Origin: Saccharum officinarum
Taxonomy: Eukaryota > Streptophyta > Magnoliopsida > Poales > Poaceae
Length of the DNA: 64,000 bases
Assembly: GCA_020631735.1 (NCBI GenBank)
Contig: CM036231.1
Location: forward strand, 6,351,831-6,415,830
Reading direction: 5' to 3'
Shown here: positions 13,237 through 23,500 of the stretch, piece by piece
Layout: the number at the start of each line of letters is the position of its first letter
How positions within the stretch are numbered: the first letter of the stretch is position 1
Program-made: the position numbers and the translations under genes
Notes under the pieces: model-generated
What the model saw: only the letters and a program-made list of their open reading frames with translations
Told to the model about the DNA's origin: nothing
Database searches by the model: none

Positions 13237-14553
13237 ATGTTTCTGTTTAAGAGTGAATTGCAGGAAATCATAGCCCAGATATTTGCAAGGATGGACCACA
13301 TGACGAACAATCTGTCATCACATATTGACTATAATCATCAAGGTATAAGAGGTAAATTTACCATACCATATTTTGTTGGATCTTATGACGGAGAAGCATA
13401 TTTAGATTGGGAGATGACTGTAGAACAAGAATTTAATTCTCGCCTAGTTCATGAGATACATAAGGTTAAACTTGCTACTAGTTGATTCAAGGATTTTGCT
13501 CAAATCTGGTGGCGACAATTCGCTAATTTGCATCAACAACCTCAATCATGGGATAGACTTAAAGAAGCAATGCGTTATAGATTTGTTCATGTTTCGTATA
13601 AACGAGATTTGCGTAGGAAATTACAGCGCTTAGAGCAGGGAGATATGTCTGTTCAAGAATATTTTGCAGAGCTTCGAAAGGGTATGATTCTTTGTGGGAT
13701 AGAGGAGGATCCGGAGGATAAATTGTGTCGTTTTTATGGTGGTTTGAGACGTGAAATTTAGGATATTGTTTATTATAAAGATTTTAACACTACAAACCAG
13801 TTGTTTCAGCTAGCTATGCTTACAGAAAAAAAATTACAGGAACATCAACAAAAGAACCAGACCAACATTGGCGACAACCTCAATCAGGTTTTAGTAAGGG
13901 TGGAGCAAGCATTCGCGAAGATCGAGACTGCGATAAGTAGACGAGTGGCCGTTTTCGCCGCTACAGCAGCATCTTCATCACCACCTCCCACACCTACTTT
14001 GGAGCATGGTTAAATTTTAAACTCGACTAAAATTATACAACTTCATAAAAAGAATGTTTCTACTAAGAACAAGGAGGTTGATATTAAAAATGAAAATCAC
14101 CAAGTATCAAAACTAGAAGATTCTTTTATGCTTGCTACAAAATATGATAATGTTCAAATTGGTGATGATATGCTGAATTTGTCCACCACTCATGCTATAA
14201 TAGAGCAACATTTAGTGAACACAAAGTTCGAATTTCCTTTATCACAAAATAATTGTTCTGATAGCGCTTGTGATAAAGAAGAGTTGTATGACAATGCTTT
14301 TATTGTACCTATGCCACAACTAGTGAATGAGCATGATGCTTTTATTTTAGAACCAAGTACTTATTCTAAAAATAGATATTTTCTTTCAATTGCTACTGAA
14401 AAAGATGAACTGAAATTGTTGTCTTCTTTAAATACTTTAGGTTATATAGAATTTGATACTTTGTGTGCTCTAAGTAATTTGAAAGATAAATTTACGTTTG
14501 CTGATTTGTCACAGTTATCTAGATATACATTTCACTTTTATTGGCAAATATAA
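13237..14553 (+). pseudogene. Gypsy gag-like frame, copy 2 (three in-frame stops)
   Basis: This has the same frame and length as copy 1, with a different set of private stops: TGA at 13483-13485 (GGA in copy 1), TAG at 13759-13761 (CAG in copy 1 at 9916), and the shared TAA near 14011. The gag domain is the same; the C-terminal part again starts at MLATKYDNVQIGDD (14128). No pol follows; the noncoding tail leads to a polypurine tract at 14784-14797. Confidence 0.88.
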
Positions 14554-14783
14554 TAATAAAGGAGAGTATAAGGTACACAGAGTTTATATTTGTTCAAATC
14601 TGAAATCTTCTTTTGTTGTGCAACAATATGATAATTTCAAGGTCTACAATAGATATAATCATGTCATGTCAAGATCTCCAAGTTTTGTTATAAAGCAACA
14701 TGTTAAATTTTAAGAAGGGGAGCAATATTGGCTACAACCTACCATCTGTCCTCCAATTAAGCTCAAACCGAATGGTTTGTTGT

Positions 14784-14797
14784 CAAGAAGTGGAGGA
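14784..14797 (+). other. Polypurine tract before LTR 3
   Basis: CAAGAAGTGGAGGA precedes LTR 3. One T interrupts the purine run compared with the copy at 10941. Confidence 0.75.
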
Positions 14798-15283
14798 TGA
14801 TGAGGACATGACACCTACAGATACGGCCATTGATTATAAGGTGCGCTCGTTTCTATATTTACATAGTAATTTTAGGTACAATTCACTTGGTTCCATATGT
14901 ACATGTCATTATTTGAATGTAGGTACAAATGTGTCTTAAAGTGCAAGTCCATCAAAGTTAAACTTTCGGTTCGTCAGCAGCCCGATAGTGCTTTATTGGG
15001 AAGGTCATAACTCATCTATCTGGAGTGTGATTGATGTCAATGAGCACTTGATGGAAATCTTATTTGATAAGCTTTCAAATAGATCTGGTCTCACCTCAAT
15101 ATCACATTGGCAAGGTCTCCAAATCATCAAGACATTCTGCCGTAATTTCTGTTAGGTGCTACGGCGTCGTCGCGGGCTTGTTATTCACACTTGGGACCCA
15201 GGCCCAAGTTAGAGCACGCCCCAAAAAAATAAAGAACACCTAAGAGATGCTCAAGGACGTCATCTTCCTTGGCCACCACCTTA
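14798..15283 (+). repeat. LTR 3, left part (split by insertion)
   Basis: It starts TGATGAGGACATGACACC and follows LTR 1 and LTR 2 base for base with scattered changes until GGCCACCACCTTA at 15271-15283, where a foreign GC-rich sequence begins. The LTR resumes at about 19983. Confidence 0.9.
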
Positions 15284-15849
15284 ACGGCGCTCTTCCTCTG
15301 CGCGCGTGCGCCAGCAGCCACCCAACGCACGCGCGCTCGAAGGGGACAGGAACGCGCGCGCCGTGCGAGTCAGCTACGCTCGAGTATTGGTCCGTGGACT
15401 CTGCAGTTCAGTTCTCCTATCTAGCTTCTTTCCTGAGGGCCATTTAGCTTCTGGAGTCCAATTTTCTCCTGCCTAGATTCTGAATTAACAGGCCAATTTA
15501 GACTTTACGAGCTATTGTTTTTTCTCTTTTTAGGGCAGCGGGTTTATGGGAGATGAAAAGGGCGGGGAGATGGTTTGACATTCATACGGATGCAGAAGTA
15601 CTATTTTCAAAATTCATATCTTATCTTTCATAATACTTTATATAGGTAATAATTCAATCAATACTTAAAAAATGGTTATCAGCGCAAAAAATAGAAAAAT
15701 GAGTATATCTTATTTATCAAGATATATATAATTGTAAATTTGTAAATAGCTAATATAAAGCACATGTGGCTTCCATTCTTCAGTGGTAAATAATTGTCAT
15801 TAATACCCTGGAAAAAAAACAAGAAAGGTACACATATTAAAAAAATGCA

Positions 15850-17000
15850 TGTACTTTAAAAAACATGAATACTACAACAATTGTAAAATTGATTCATAGG
15901 ATTTATAAACATTGAACTATCACATTATAAACTTTGTAATGTTAGGTTCAAAACTTTGAACTATCATATTATAAACTTTACACTTCTAAATTTAAAAAAC
16001 TTTGTACTGTTAAGTTTAAAACTTTACGGTCAGAATTTTAAAAATTTTGAACTATAACGTTACAAAACTTTATATTCCTAGGTTTAAAATTTTGGACTAT
16101 TACATTAAAAACTTTGTACTACAAGGTTCAAAACTTTACACTTAGAATTTATAAAACTTTAAACTATCACATTACAAAACTTTGTACTACTATAGATTCA
16201 ATACTTTGATCTATCACAATATAAACTTTGTACTAATAGCTCCAAAACTTTACACTCAGAATTTATAATATTTAAACTATGACATTATAAATTTTGTACT
16301 GCTAGATTCAAAACTTTAAAGTCAGAATTTAAAAAACTTTCAACTATGACATACAAAACTTTGTACTGCTATATTCAAAACTTTGCACCATAACATTATA
16401 AACTTTGTACTGTAAGGTTCAAAACTTTACAATTAGAATTTATAAAACTTTGAACATTACAAAACTTTATAGTGCTAGATTCAATACTTTGACTTATCAC
16501 AATATAAACTTTGTACTAATAGCTCTAAAACTTTACACTTAGAATTTATAATATTTAAATTATGACACTGCGAACTTTATTCTCCTAAGTATAAAACTTT
16601 ATCGTCAGAATTTGAAAAACTTTCAACTATGACATTACACAACTTTGTACTGCTAGGTTCAAAACTTAGGACTATAACATTATAAATTTTGTACTACAAG
16701 GCTCAAAACTTTACACTCGAATTTATAAAACTTTGAACTATCACATTACAAACCTTATATTGGTAGATTCAATATTTTGATTTATCACAATATAAACTTT
16801 ATACTGCTAGGTTCAAAACTTTACACTCGTAATTTATAATCTTTAAACTTTGACATTACAAACTTTATAATCCGAGGTTAAAGACTTTAAACTATCACAT
16901 TATAAACTTTGTACTTCTAGGTTAAAACTTATACACTCAGAATTAATAAACTTTGTACTATAACATTAAAAACTTTGTAATTTTAAACTTTACATTAAAT
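15850..17000. repeat. AT-rich higher-order minisatellite
   Basis: The region is built from two related monomers, about 45 bp and about 67 bp, both starting near ACTATNACATTATAAACTTTG and ending CAAAACTTT plus an optional CACTCAGAATTTATAA extension. The monomers follow a fixed order (short, long, long, short, long), giving a composite unit of about 285-292 bp. Corresponding ATTAC positions fall at about 16171, 16456 and 16745. Another copy begins near 15760-16060 in decayed form. No coding potential. Confidence 0.8.
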
Positions 17001-17672
17001 CCTTTTTAGCACATTTAAGTCTTTGAAAACTTTGCACTCAAAAATTTATAAAAATCTCTATCAATACCAAAACATTGTATTCATAGACAAAAAAATGCAA
17101 AAAAAATGTTACTCCAAAGGTTCAAAACTTGTAATTTGGAAACTTTGCATGCTAATTTACAAACTTTGCGGTAGCTCGTTTGAAACATTGTACTTCCATG
17201 CAAAAAATATTATATTGCACTCAAAAAATTAGGTCATTGCCATATAGTTCAAAAAATTTGTACATCTAAAACTTTGGGTGTCAATTTAAGAACTATCAAC
17301 TGTAAGGATGTCAATTGTGCCACAATTTGCAGTCAAATCAGCAAAAACGATAAGAGGGGGCAACTGAAACTACACTCATTCAGAAGAATATAATAGACTC
17401 ATAGTAAAATAATAGAATAGGCAACAACTACAAATTTATATTGTGGTATAGCAGAGACTAATATACACCTAATATATTCATTTAGATTTGCACACTAATG
17501 TGTCAAGACATGGGCCAGTATAAGACAAGTAAGCAAACAAAAAACATACCATGGTACTGAAGGACTGAAAACAACGTCCAGTGTAGGGTAAGCAAGCAAT
17601 TCTATCTTAGCTTTTGCAAGTAAATCATCAAGGGATATTAAAATTGAAATGAGGTAATCCTTAGGGTGCAAG

Positions 17673-17948
17673 TAGGGATGAAAACGGTACGGATATTTTC
17701 CGACCGTATTCGAGACCGAATCCGTTTAGAGGGGTTTTAATCCGTCCGTATCCGAGTCCGGATATTTAACATCCGATACCGTATTCGTATCCGAATATTT
17801 AAATCACATATTTATGATGTCGATATCCAATCGTATCCTATCCGGCATTTTTGATACTATCCGTATTCGAATCCGAATTCGGACATAAATATGAAAACAA
17901 ATACGATATCAGTGATATCCGTCCGTATCCGATCCGTTTTCATCCCTA
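17673..17948. mobile_element. hAT-type MITE with perfect 8-bp TSD
   Basis: A 276-bp element has terminal inverted repeats TAGGGATGAAAACGG and CCGTTTTCATCCCTA. It is flanked on both sides by GGTGCAAG (17665-17672 and 17949-17956), a perfect 8-bp target-site duplication typical of hAT transposition. Inside are many TCCGTATCCGA-like motifs in both orientations. It has no coding capacity and must have been moved by a hAT transposase in trans. Confidence 0.95.
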
Positions 17949-17956
17949 GGTGCAAG

Positions 17957-19960
17957 GCCTGCAGGCAGCCTATCGCCCGCTGCTCCAGCCACTAACAGAA
18001 TTTGCTAACCTTGTAGAGCCTGCAAGAGTCTGCTTTTGATACGGCAATCACCTGGTAGGCTTTGCGATAGTAGAACAAGCAGGTTGCAGACATCTGCCGG
18101 AGCCCGCATAGTAAAGCAGCTAGATTTTGTTGTCCAGTAGATTGAGTACAAATTGCAAGAACAAAAAAGGAGTGGCATCGTGCAGAGTTGGCGACTATAG
18201 TGCTCATATGAAATCAGATACTCCACGTCTCCACTAACGAAGCACGACTGCTATCAACTGGATGATTGGATAGCGACTAAATTTGAAAAGAAATATGTTT
18301 TGAGCATCTGATTTCGGCGTCCGTCGAGTGCAGCTGACTAGTGACGATTTCAAGTGAATGGAAGAAATATCATGCCAAACAAAACATACATATATGCTTG
18401 GAACTAGATGTAGGAGATGCAAACTATGCAGACACTGTCAGTTCAGTCGATTAACCCCCGGTAGAATTTACAGGCCATCCATTTAAACGTGATTTACAAA
18501 CATGGGTGTCTGCATGGAGCGGCAAAATAGTATTTTGTTGGCAGGCCTAGCAAGTGGCAGGAAGTCCCATGTCTGCTTGCATCCCTACCAATCCTTACCT
18601 CAATAGAACAATAAATGTAGTTTCCAGAAACATTATAAGTGAAAGCAATTTGCCCACCTAAAATATCAGTAATACACAAAAATCCTTTTCCTAAGAGTAA
18701 GATAGTGTCCCGTGCTTATACTAAAATAACAATACACAAGGTAACAATACGACAATGAAAAGGTTTCAAAACAATCTGCACTATTCAGAGCATTCAACAA
18801 TTCTAATCTAGAAACCATACAATATACATATGCACATGATGCCCAGGGAATCTTACCAAACTATCCATCACTCAAAACGACAATTGTTTGATATATATCC
18901 TCTCCCATAATTCCTCCCTTGATTTTAGTTTTATGCTCCCTTCATCTCGCACAAATTTCACAACAAAAAAACAAACATGGTCTCTTATATGCAAATCTAT
19001 TGCAATCCTACCTTTTGCAAGTAAATCATCCAAGGAGAATTAAAATCAAGGTATCCTAATCCTTCTCAAGGTTCCCCCACACAAAATAACATGCCCTGTT
19101 ATATGCAAATATGTTGCTTCTCAAGCAGATTGTAAGTAAGCACAATTCATGATTGCAACATCTAGCATCATTAGCCTACTAGAATGGAATCGTAGATATC
19201 AGATTACCTTGTGCGCACACAGGAGTCTGGTCGGGCGCAACGATTCACCTAGGCCTTCCCCTCTACCTCGAAGCAGACAAACAGGGCACGTCGCTGATCC
19301 CCTTTGTCCTCCCTAGAATGTGTTTGGGCACATCAATCTTGGCGCAGCGAGATCCACATCGATGTTGATTTCTGGATGCCTTACTCCACCTCAGAGAACA
19401 CAAACATAGGGGAACACACGATTCAGATGACACCCCAAGCTTTCGAGCCAATTCAGATGCTTAGGGATGCAGCATAGATGGTGCACTTACCACTAGAGAA
19501 ACCGAAATGCAGGCAGCACGAGGAGACTGTGGAGGCGACGAACTCGTGACACGACCGCCGACGCCGCTCACTCCTCTCGAATCTGGACGGCGCCCTTCAT
19601 GTCTCCACCTTCGCCTCCACCTCTACCTCCGCCTCTGCCTCCGCCTCCACATCAATGAGGAAAATCAATTGGTGGTGCCCCAAATCAAGGCCACGCCGCC
19701 GTGGACGGAGCTTCTGTCTCCACGTCGACGGGGGGCCGCACCGACGTCGATGGAGGTTCTGCCTTAACGTCGACAGGAGAGAAACAGCTAGTGCCGCCCC
19801 AAATCTAGGCTGCGCTAGCGTTGCAGCTCGCTTCCACCTCTGCCTCGATGGAAACGAAATGAACGGAGCAGGAAGAAAAAATTACTAGAACAGAAGTTAC
19901 TGGATGGAAGCGGAGGCAGCTGCTGAAAATAGAAAGTGTGCGTCGGGAGCTCGCGTGGCG
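17957..19960. other. Rest of the 4.7-kb insertion, no gene recognised
   Basis: This 2-kb stretch is moderately AT-rich, then GC-rich after 19500. Short minus-strand frames (18226-17992, 19451-19263) and a Leu/Arg-rich plus frame (19507-19767) match nothing I know. A captured host-gene fragment is possible but not shown. Confidence 0.5.
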
Positions 19961-19982
19961 CACGCACGCCGTATAAGAATTT

Positions 19983-20700
19983 GGCCACCCTAGGAGGCCA
20001 GCAAGGATGTCCAAGCCAAGCCGGAGGCTCAGTCCAATTCGAGTTCGAGTCTGCTTCGGTCTTCTAGACCAATCTACAATAAAATGGACGCCCAGGACGC
20101 ATCCGGACTCTGTTTTTGATGATCCACATATGGATGGAAATATAATTTCATAAGCTAACCAATTGCTTTAGTTTGAGGCCCAAATTCCATCGAAGTCATT
20201 GGGAATCATCAAAACAAGTTAACATCCAGAATCTATCAGGGCGCTGCGTCGTCGTCTTTTGGGCCGTTTGGGCCATGTAACGTGTCGAGACTCCCTAGGG
20301 ATGTGAGTGGGGGTCCTTGGACGCCCCTTAGGCTTTATAATCAGTAGCCATCACCTACATTAGGGTTTGGGTTTTGCTTAGATTATTTTGTCCATTGATA
20401 GTCGCGCGTCTTTCGGTTTGCGAGACCCCAACTTCGAGTGCTTAATCATTCATCTGCAATTGTCACTTCAATTGAGTTGCGTTTTATCTTGTTCTTGCTT
20501 ATGTTCTTCAATTTGCAGCAGGGATTAGCCTTCGTGGCGAGGTCAATCGAATTGTAACATGGTTGATAACCAGATGAGACGTGGTGCTAAGGTTGCAGGG
20601 TTCGGGTCTTTATGATATGAAGCTGGATCGGTGTGTCGCTTCCGACCAAATCGATAGTTATCTTGAAACTGATGGAAGATCAGGAATTACGCCCCCATCA
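19983..20700 (+). repeat. LTR 3, right part
   Basis: It resumes at GGCCACC/GGAGGCCAGCAAGG exactly where the left part stopped and continues to the terminal ...CCCCCATCA, followed by TSD TCTGC at 20701-20705. The TTTATAAT box of the other copies is retained near 20334. Confidence 0.9.
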
Positions 20701-21016
20701 TCTGCCCTGGGAGCACTCCCTAGAAGGGTGCATCATAAGGCTCGAGGTCTTCCAGCTTAATGTCTAACTCAGTTAGAGCGTTGTGGAATATGATATTGAG
20801 GGCGCTGCCACCGTCGATGAGCACCTTCTCGAATCGCATGTTTCTAATGACGGGGTCTAAAACGAGGGGGAAGCACCCTGGCTCGAGGATATTGGCTTAT
20901 TGGTCAGCTCTGCTGAACGTAATGGGTTGGTGCGACCAATTTTGGTACTTGCGATCAACAACTCTTCCGTCCGAGTTGTTAAGGGCCATAACTGATCGGG
21001 CGGTAAGATTCCTCTA
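20701..21016 (-). pseudogene. Tat/Retand-type aspartic protease, N-terminal fragment
   Basis: The minus strand encodes the catalytic region of a retroviral-type aspartic protease: VLIDGGSALNIIF is readable, with the active-site Asp codon at 20815-20813. Stops interrupt the frame near 20895 and 20745. The frame runs into the TCTGC duplication and continues, after the 13.6-kb tandem gypsy insertion, at 7123-6900. Confidence 0.85.
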
Positions 21017-22250
21017 TCACCCGTTCTCTAGGGCAACTTTCCCACTAAAGATGTTGCAGACGCTTCTATCAAGGTCCTTATAAGCATGACGAGGGTCCTT
21101 GTCGCGTTCCTCTTTGGTCTTGTCCTCCTCATCAGGCCTCTTATCGTCGCGGTAGTCATTTTTGTCACCGTCCTTGCCACCACCACGCTGCCTTTTACAG
21201 GCATTCGAGCGGTAGATATACTTCAGACCCCTGCAATCTCCCATTGTATGGCCGGAGTCTGGATGAGCCGAACAGGGACCCTAAAGGACCTTGGAGTAGA
21301 CATCCTCATAATTGCGCTTGGGCACTGGTTTGACGGCATTAGCGGCATTATCTATTCGGTTGCGGCTCTGCTGCCCCCTGAAGTCATCCTGCCAATGCCG
21401 ATCACAATTGTCATTGCGACGGTCGCAGTTATCATTGCGCCTATCATCGTGGCGGTCGTCATGACGCCGATCATCGTGCCGGTCGTCGGGGCGACGATTT
21501 GGTCGGTCTAGGTGGGGAGCCCAGCCAACGTCCTCCTTAATCTGCTGGTTGGCCTCATCAGCATCTGCCCACTTCTTCACCACCATGAGAAGGTCCTGAA
21601 CAGAGTCAAGCCTCTTGCAGAGAAGTTTGGTCCAAAGGGCGTCATGGTGGTAGAGGCCTCTGATAAACGCGGAGATGGCTTCATCGTTGTTGATGTTAGG
21701 GATGGATATCCACGTTTCTGAGAAGAGACAGATATAGTGGCACAATGGTTTGTTAGGATAGTCTCTGACTTTCTCCAAATCATACTTGTTGCGGGGCTAC
21801 TGACAAGTAGCCATATAATTGTCAATAAAAGCTCTCCTAAGCTGAGCCCAGGTGTCGATGGAGCCTTCCCTCAGGCTGAGAAGCCATTGGTTCATAGATT
21901 GGTTGACGACCACAGGCAAATAATTGGCCATCACATCTTCATTGCCATGTGCTGCTCGGACAGCAATTTTGTAGATTGTTATCCACTGCTCGGGATTGGC
22001 CTTCCCGTCGTAGGTATCAAGATCGTGGAGCTTGAAGTTTCTTGGCCAGATGATAGCACAGAGCCGATCAGTGAATGGTCAGAGGCCAGGGATATGGCCA
22101 ACATGTGGTGCGTAGCCACGGCCGGGTCTGCCATGTGCTTCATCGTATTCCTGCCTGCGTTGCATCTCAGATGCATGACGTTCTTCTCGATTGTTCTCAA
22201 TGTGATTCCTCAAATTCAGATTGGCGCTGAGATGGTCACAGAGGTCGCCT
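21017..22250 (-). pseudogene. Tat/Retand-type gag, core and C-terminal part
   Basis: On the minus strand, 21825-21281 reads as the retrotransposon gag core: KVRDYPNKPLCHYICLFSE, IPNINNDEAISAFIRGLYHH and LLCKRLDSVQDLLMVVKKW are typical of this clade. It is followed by an Asp/Arg-rich repeat (HDDRHDDRRNDN) and a charged linker (21244-21017) leading into the protease. Frames at 22443-21979 probably belong to the gag N-terminal side. Several stops and frame changes break it. A long open frame on the opposite strand (21737-22906) is its shadow. Confidence 0.85.
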
Positions 22251-22912
22251 CCAGGCTACTCCACTTCCTGGTCGGCACCGCGTTGTCGACCATGGCCGGC
22301 ACTGCGGTTTGCAACATGCTCTCCTCCATGACGTGCGCCACGACTGCCTTGCTGATTACGTTCACCCCCTTGATCGACGTCATGCTCGCCTCGCTGGTCG
22401 GCATCGCACCTTCCGCCTTGATCTCAAGGATGGTGCGCCTCATAGTTCACGTCGTGGCCCTGGTAGAGATAAGGACCTCCTCATTGCCAGGAGCCTCGTT
22501 AGCGATGACTTCGGGTGGCGGACGCCGATGGAGCAGGTGTACACCTCTCGTTGACCTGGACCGCAGCTGCCTTCAAATAAGCCTTGATAGCGTCAAGTGC
22601 CAGGGATTCTGGAAGCTTATTGAGTTCATTCATGGCGACAACAATGTTGGCGCTCGGTGTCTTGAAAACTTGCTAGTTGTCGAACATGTTAAAAGTGTCA
22701 GTCAGATCGCGGTGGATATCGCACTGGCCACCCACGGCTGCGTCAGTCGCATCTTCTTCAGCGTTCTCCAGGTCGACTCTCCGAGCCCTACGGTCGGTGT
22801 TTCTTTCCTCCTGAGCAACCCTCTCTTGATCGGTCTCCCCGTCGTGAGGGGGCTCGTCGTTGCTAACGGTGAAGACGGCGCCTTCGAAGCTAGGAGGAAA
22901 AGCTAGGAACTC

Positions 22913-23494
22913 CTACCCATATGGATCAATGAGAGTACGGGTATAGCTTGTCCCGCGAGATTCAGTGGACCCGATACTTTCTTCTAGGATCGTAGAGAGC
23001 GAATCCTCTCTGATCTGCCTGATCTTCACCACGTTAACAATAGGCGTAGGGTGGTCTGGTTCGGACAGGTCTATCAGACAGAGATCCGAAACGTGGTCAC
23101 GCTCAGCGGGATCCATGAATAGGTGGGGTATGCGAGCAGCGTACTTGGATACCACGTTCACTAGCCCATATGGGTAGGTGTTGGGTGAGTGCTCCGTTAA
23201 GGCATTGTAGTCCCTCGACCTCAGGCCAGTCGCGGGTACTGGTCGGTAGTGCATCGTCCGCCCTTCTAGAGTCGCCGTAATCATGAGATCGGGGTCAAGG
23301 CGCCTCTGGCGGCCAACCCGAGCTGATCGGGAACGGTGACCCTCAGCAAACCGATCTTTGATCAAATCTACTAAGGTTAGGGTTTTGGCCAAACCCGTAG
23401 TGACCCGATCGATGGACTCGATTAGATCGATACTGTCAAGACGCCTCCCTTGATAGCGAGGAAGCGGTCGATGGGTGGTCGGAGGAGACGATCC
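22913..23494 (-). pseudogene. 5' coding part of the Tat/Retand-type element
   Basis: A minus-strand frame 23392-22913 (159 codons) is rich in charged and Pro residues. It lies upstream of the gag core in the same element and probably represents its N-terminal extension; I do not recognise a domain. The frame stays open upstream to about 23490, where the copia LTR begins. No primer-binding site is visible between this frame and the 5' LTR, suggesting loss of the leader when the copia element's 5' end was trimmed. Confidence 0.55.
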
Positions 23495-23500
23495 TGAGAC

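Larger units (their letters stand above)
15284..19982. mobile_element. 4.7-kb insertion in LTR 3, candidate Mutator-like element
   Basis: The left edge is sharp at 15283; the right edge is between 19972 and 19982. Both termini are GC-rich and begin, reading inward, with ACGGCG; a GCGTGCGCCA block follows close by on each side, so they are imperfect inverted repeats with an indel. GGCCACCACCTTA before and GGCCACCCTA after could be a decayed duplication of about 9-10 bp, the size made by Mutator-like transposases. No transposase is visible. The insert holds an AT-rich repeat array, a hAT MITE and short unassigned frames. A direct repeat of about 60 bp (around CTTTTGCAAGTAAATCATC) occurs at 17606-17665 and 19012-19064. 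Class is tentative; the insertion itself is certain. Confidence 0.6.
7124..20700 (+). mobile_element. Tandem gag-only gypsy element (LTR-INT-LTR-INT-LTR)
   Basis: Three homologous LTRs (7124, 10955 and 14798 onward) alternate with two homologous internal regions. The whole is flanked by one 5-bp target-site duplication, TCTGC, at 7119-7123 and 20701-20705, and no duplication is evident around the middle LTR. This is the expected product of unequal recombination between LTRs of a single insertion. The internal regions carry only a gag-like frame and no protease, reverse transcriptase or integrase, so the element is non-autonomous. The third LTR is itself split by a 4.7-kb insertion. The element lies inside the protease region of a minus-strand Tat/Retand-type element. 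Confidence 0.9.

Noticed and set aside
19507..19767. Leu/Arg/His-rich frame in the 4.7-kb insertion
   Set aside because: It is a low-complexity translation of CCTCCACCTC repeats.
21737..22906. A 389-codon open frame on the plus strand
   Set aside because: It is exactly antisense to the Tat/Retand-type gag, whose minus-strand translation shows clear gag motifs. The plus frame has no recognisable domain.
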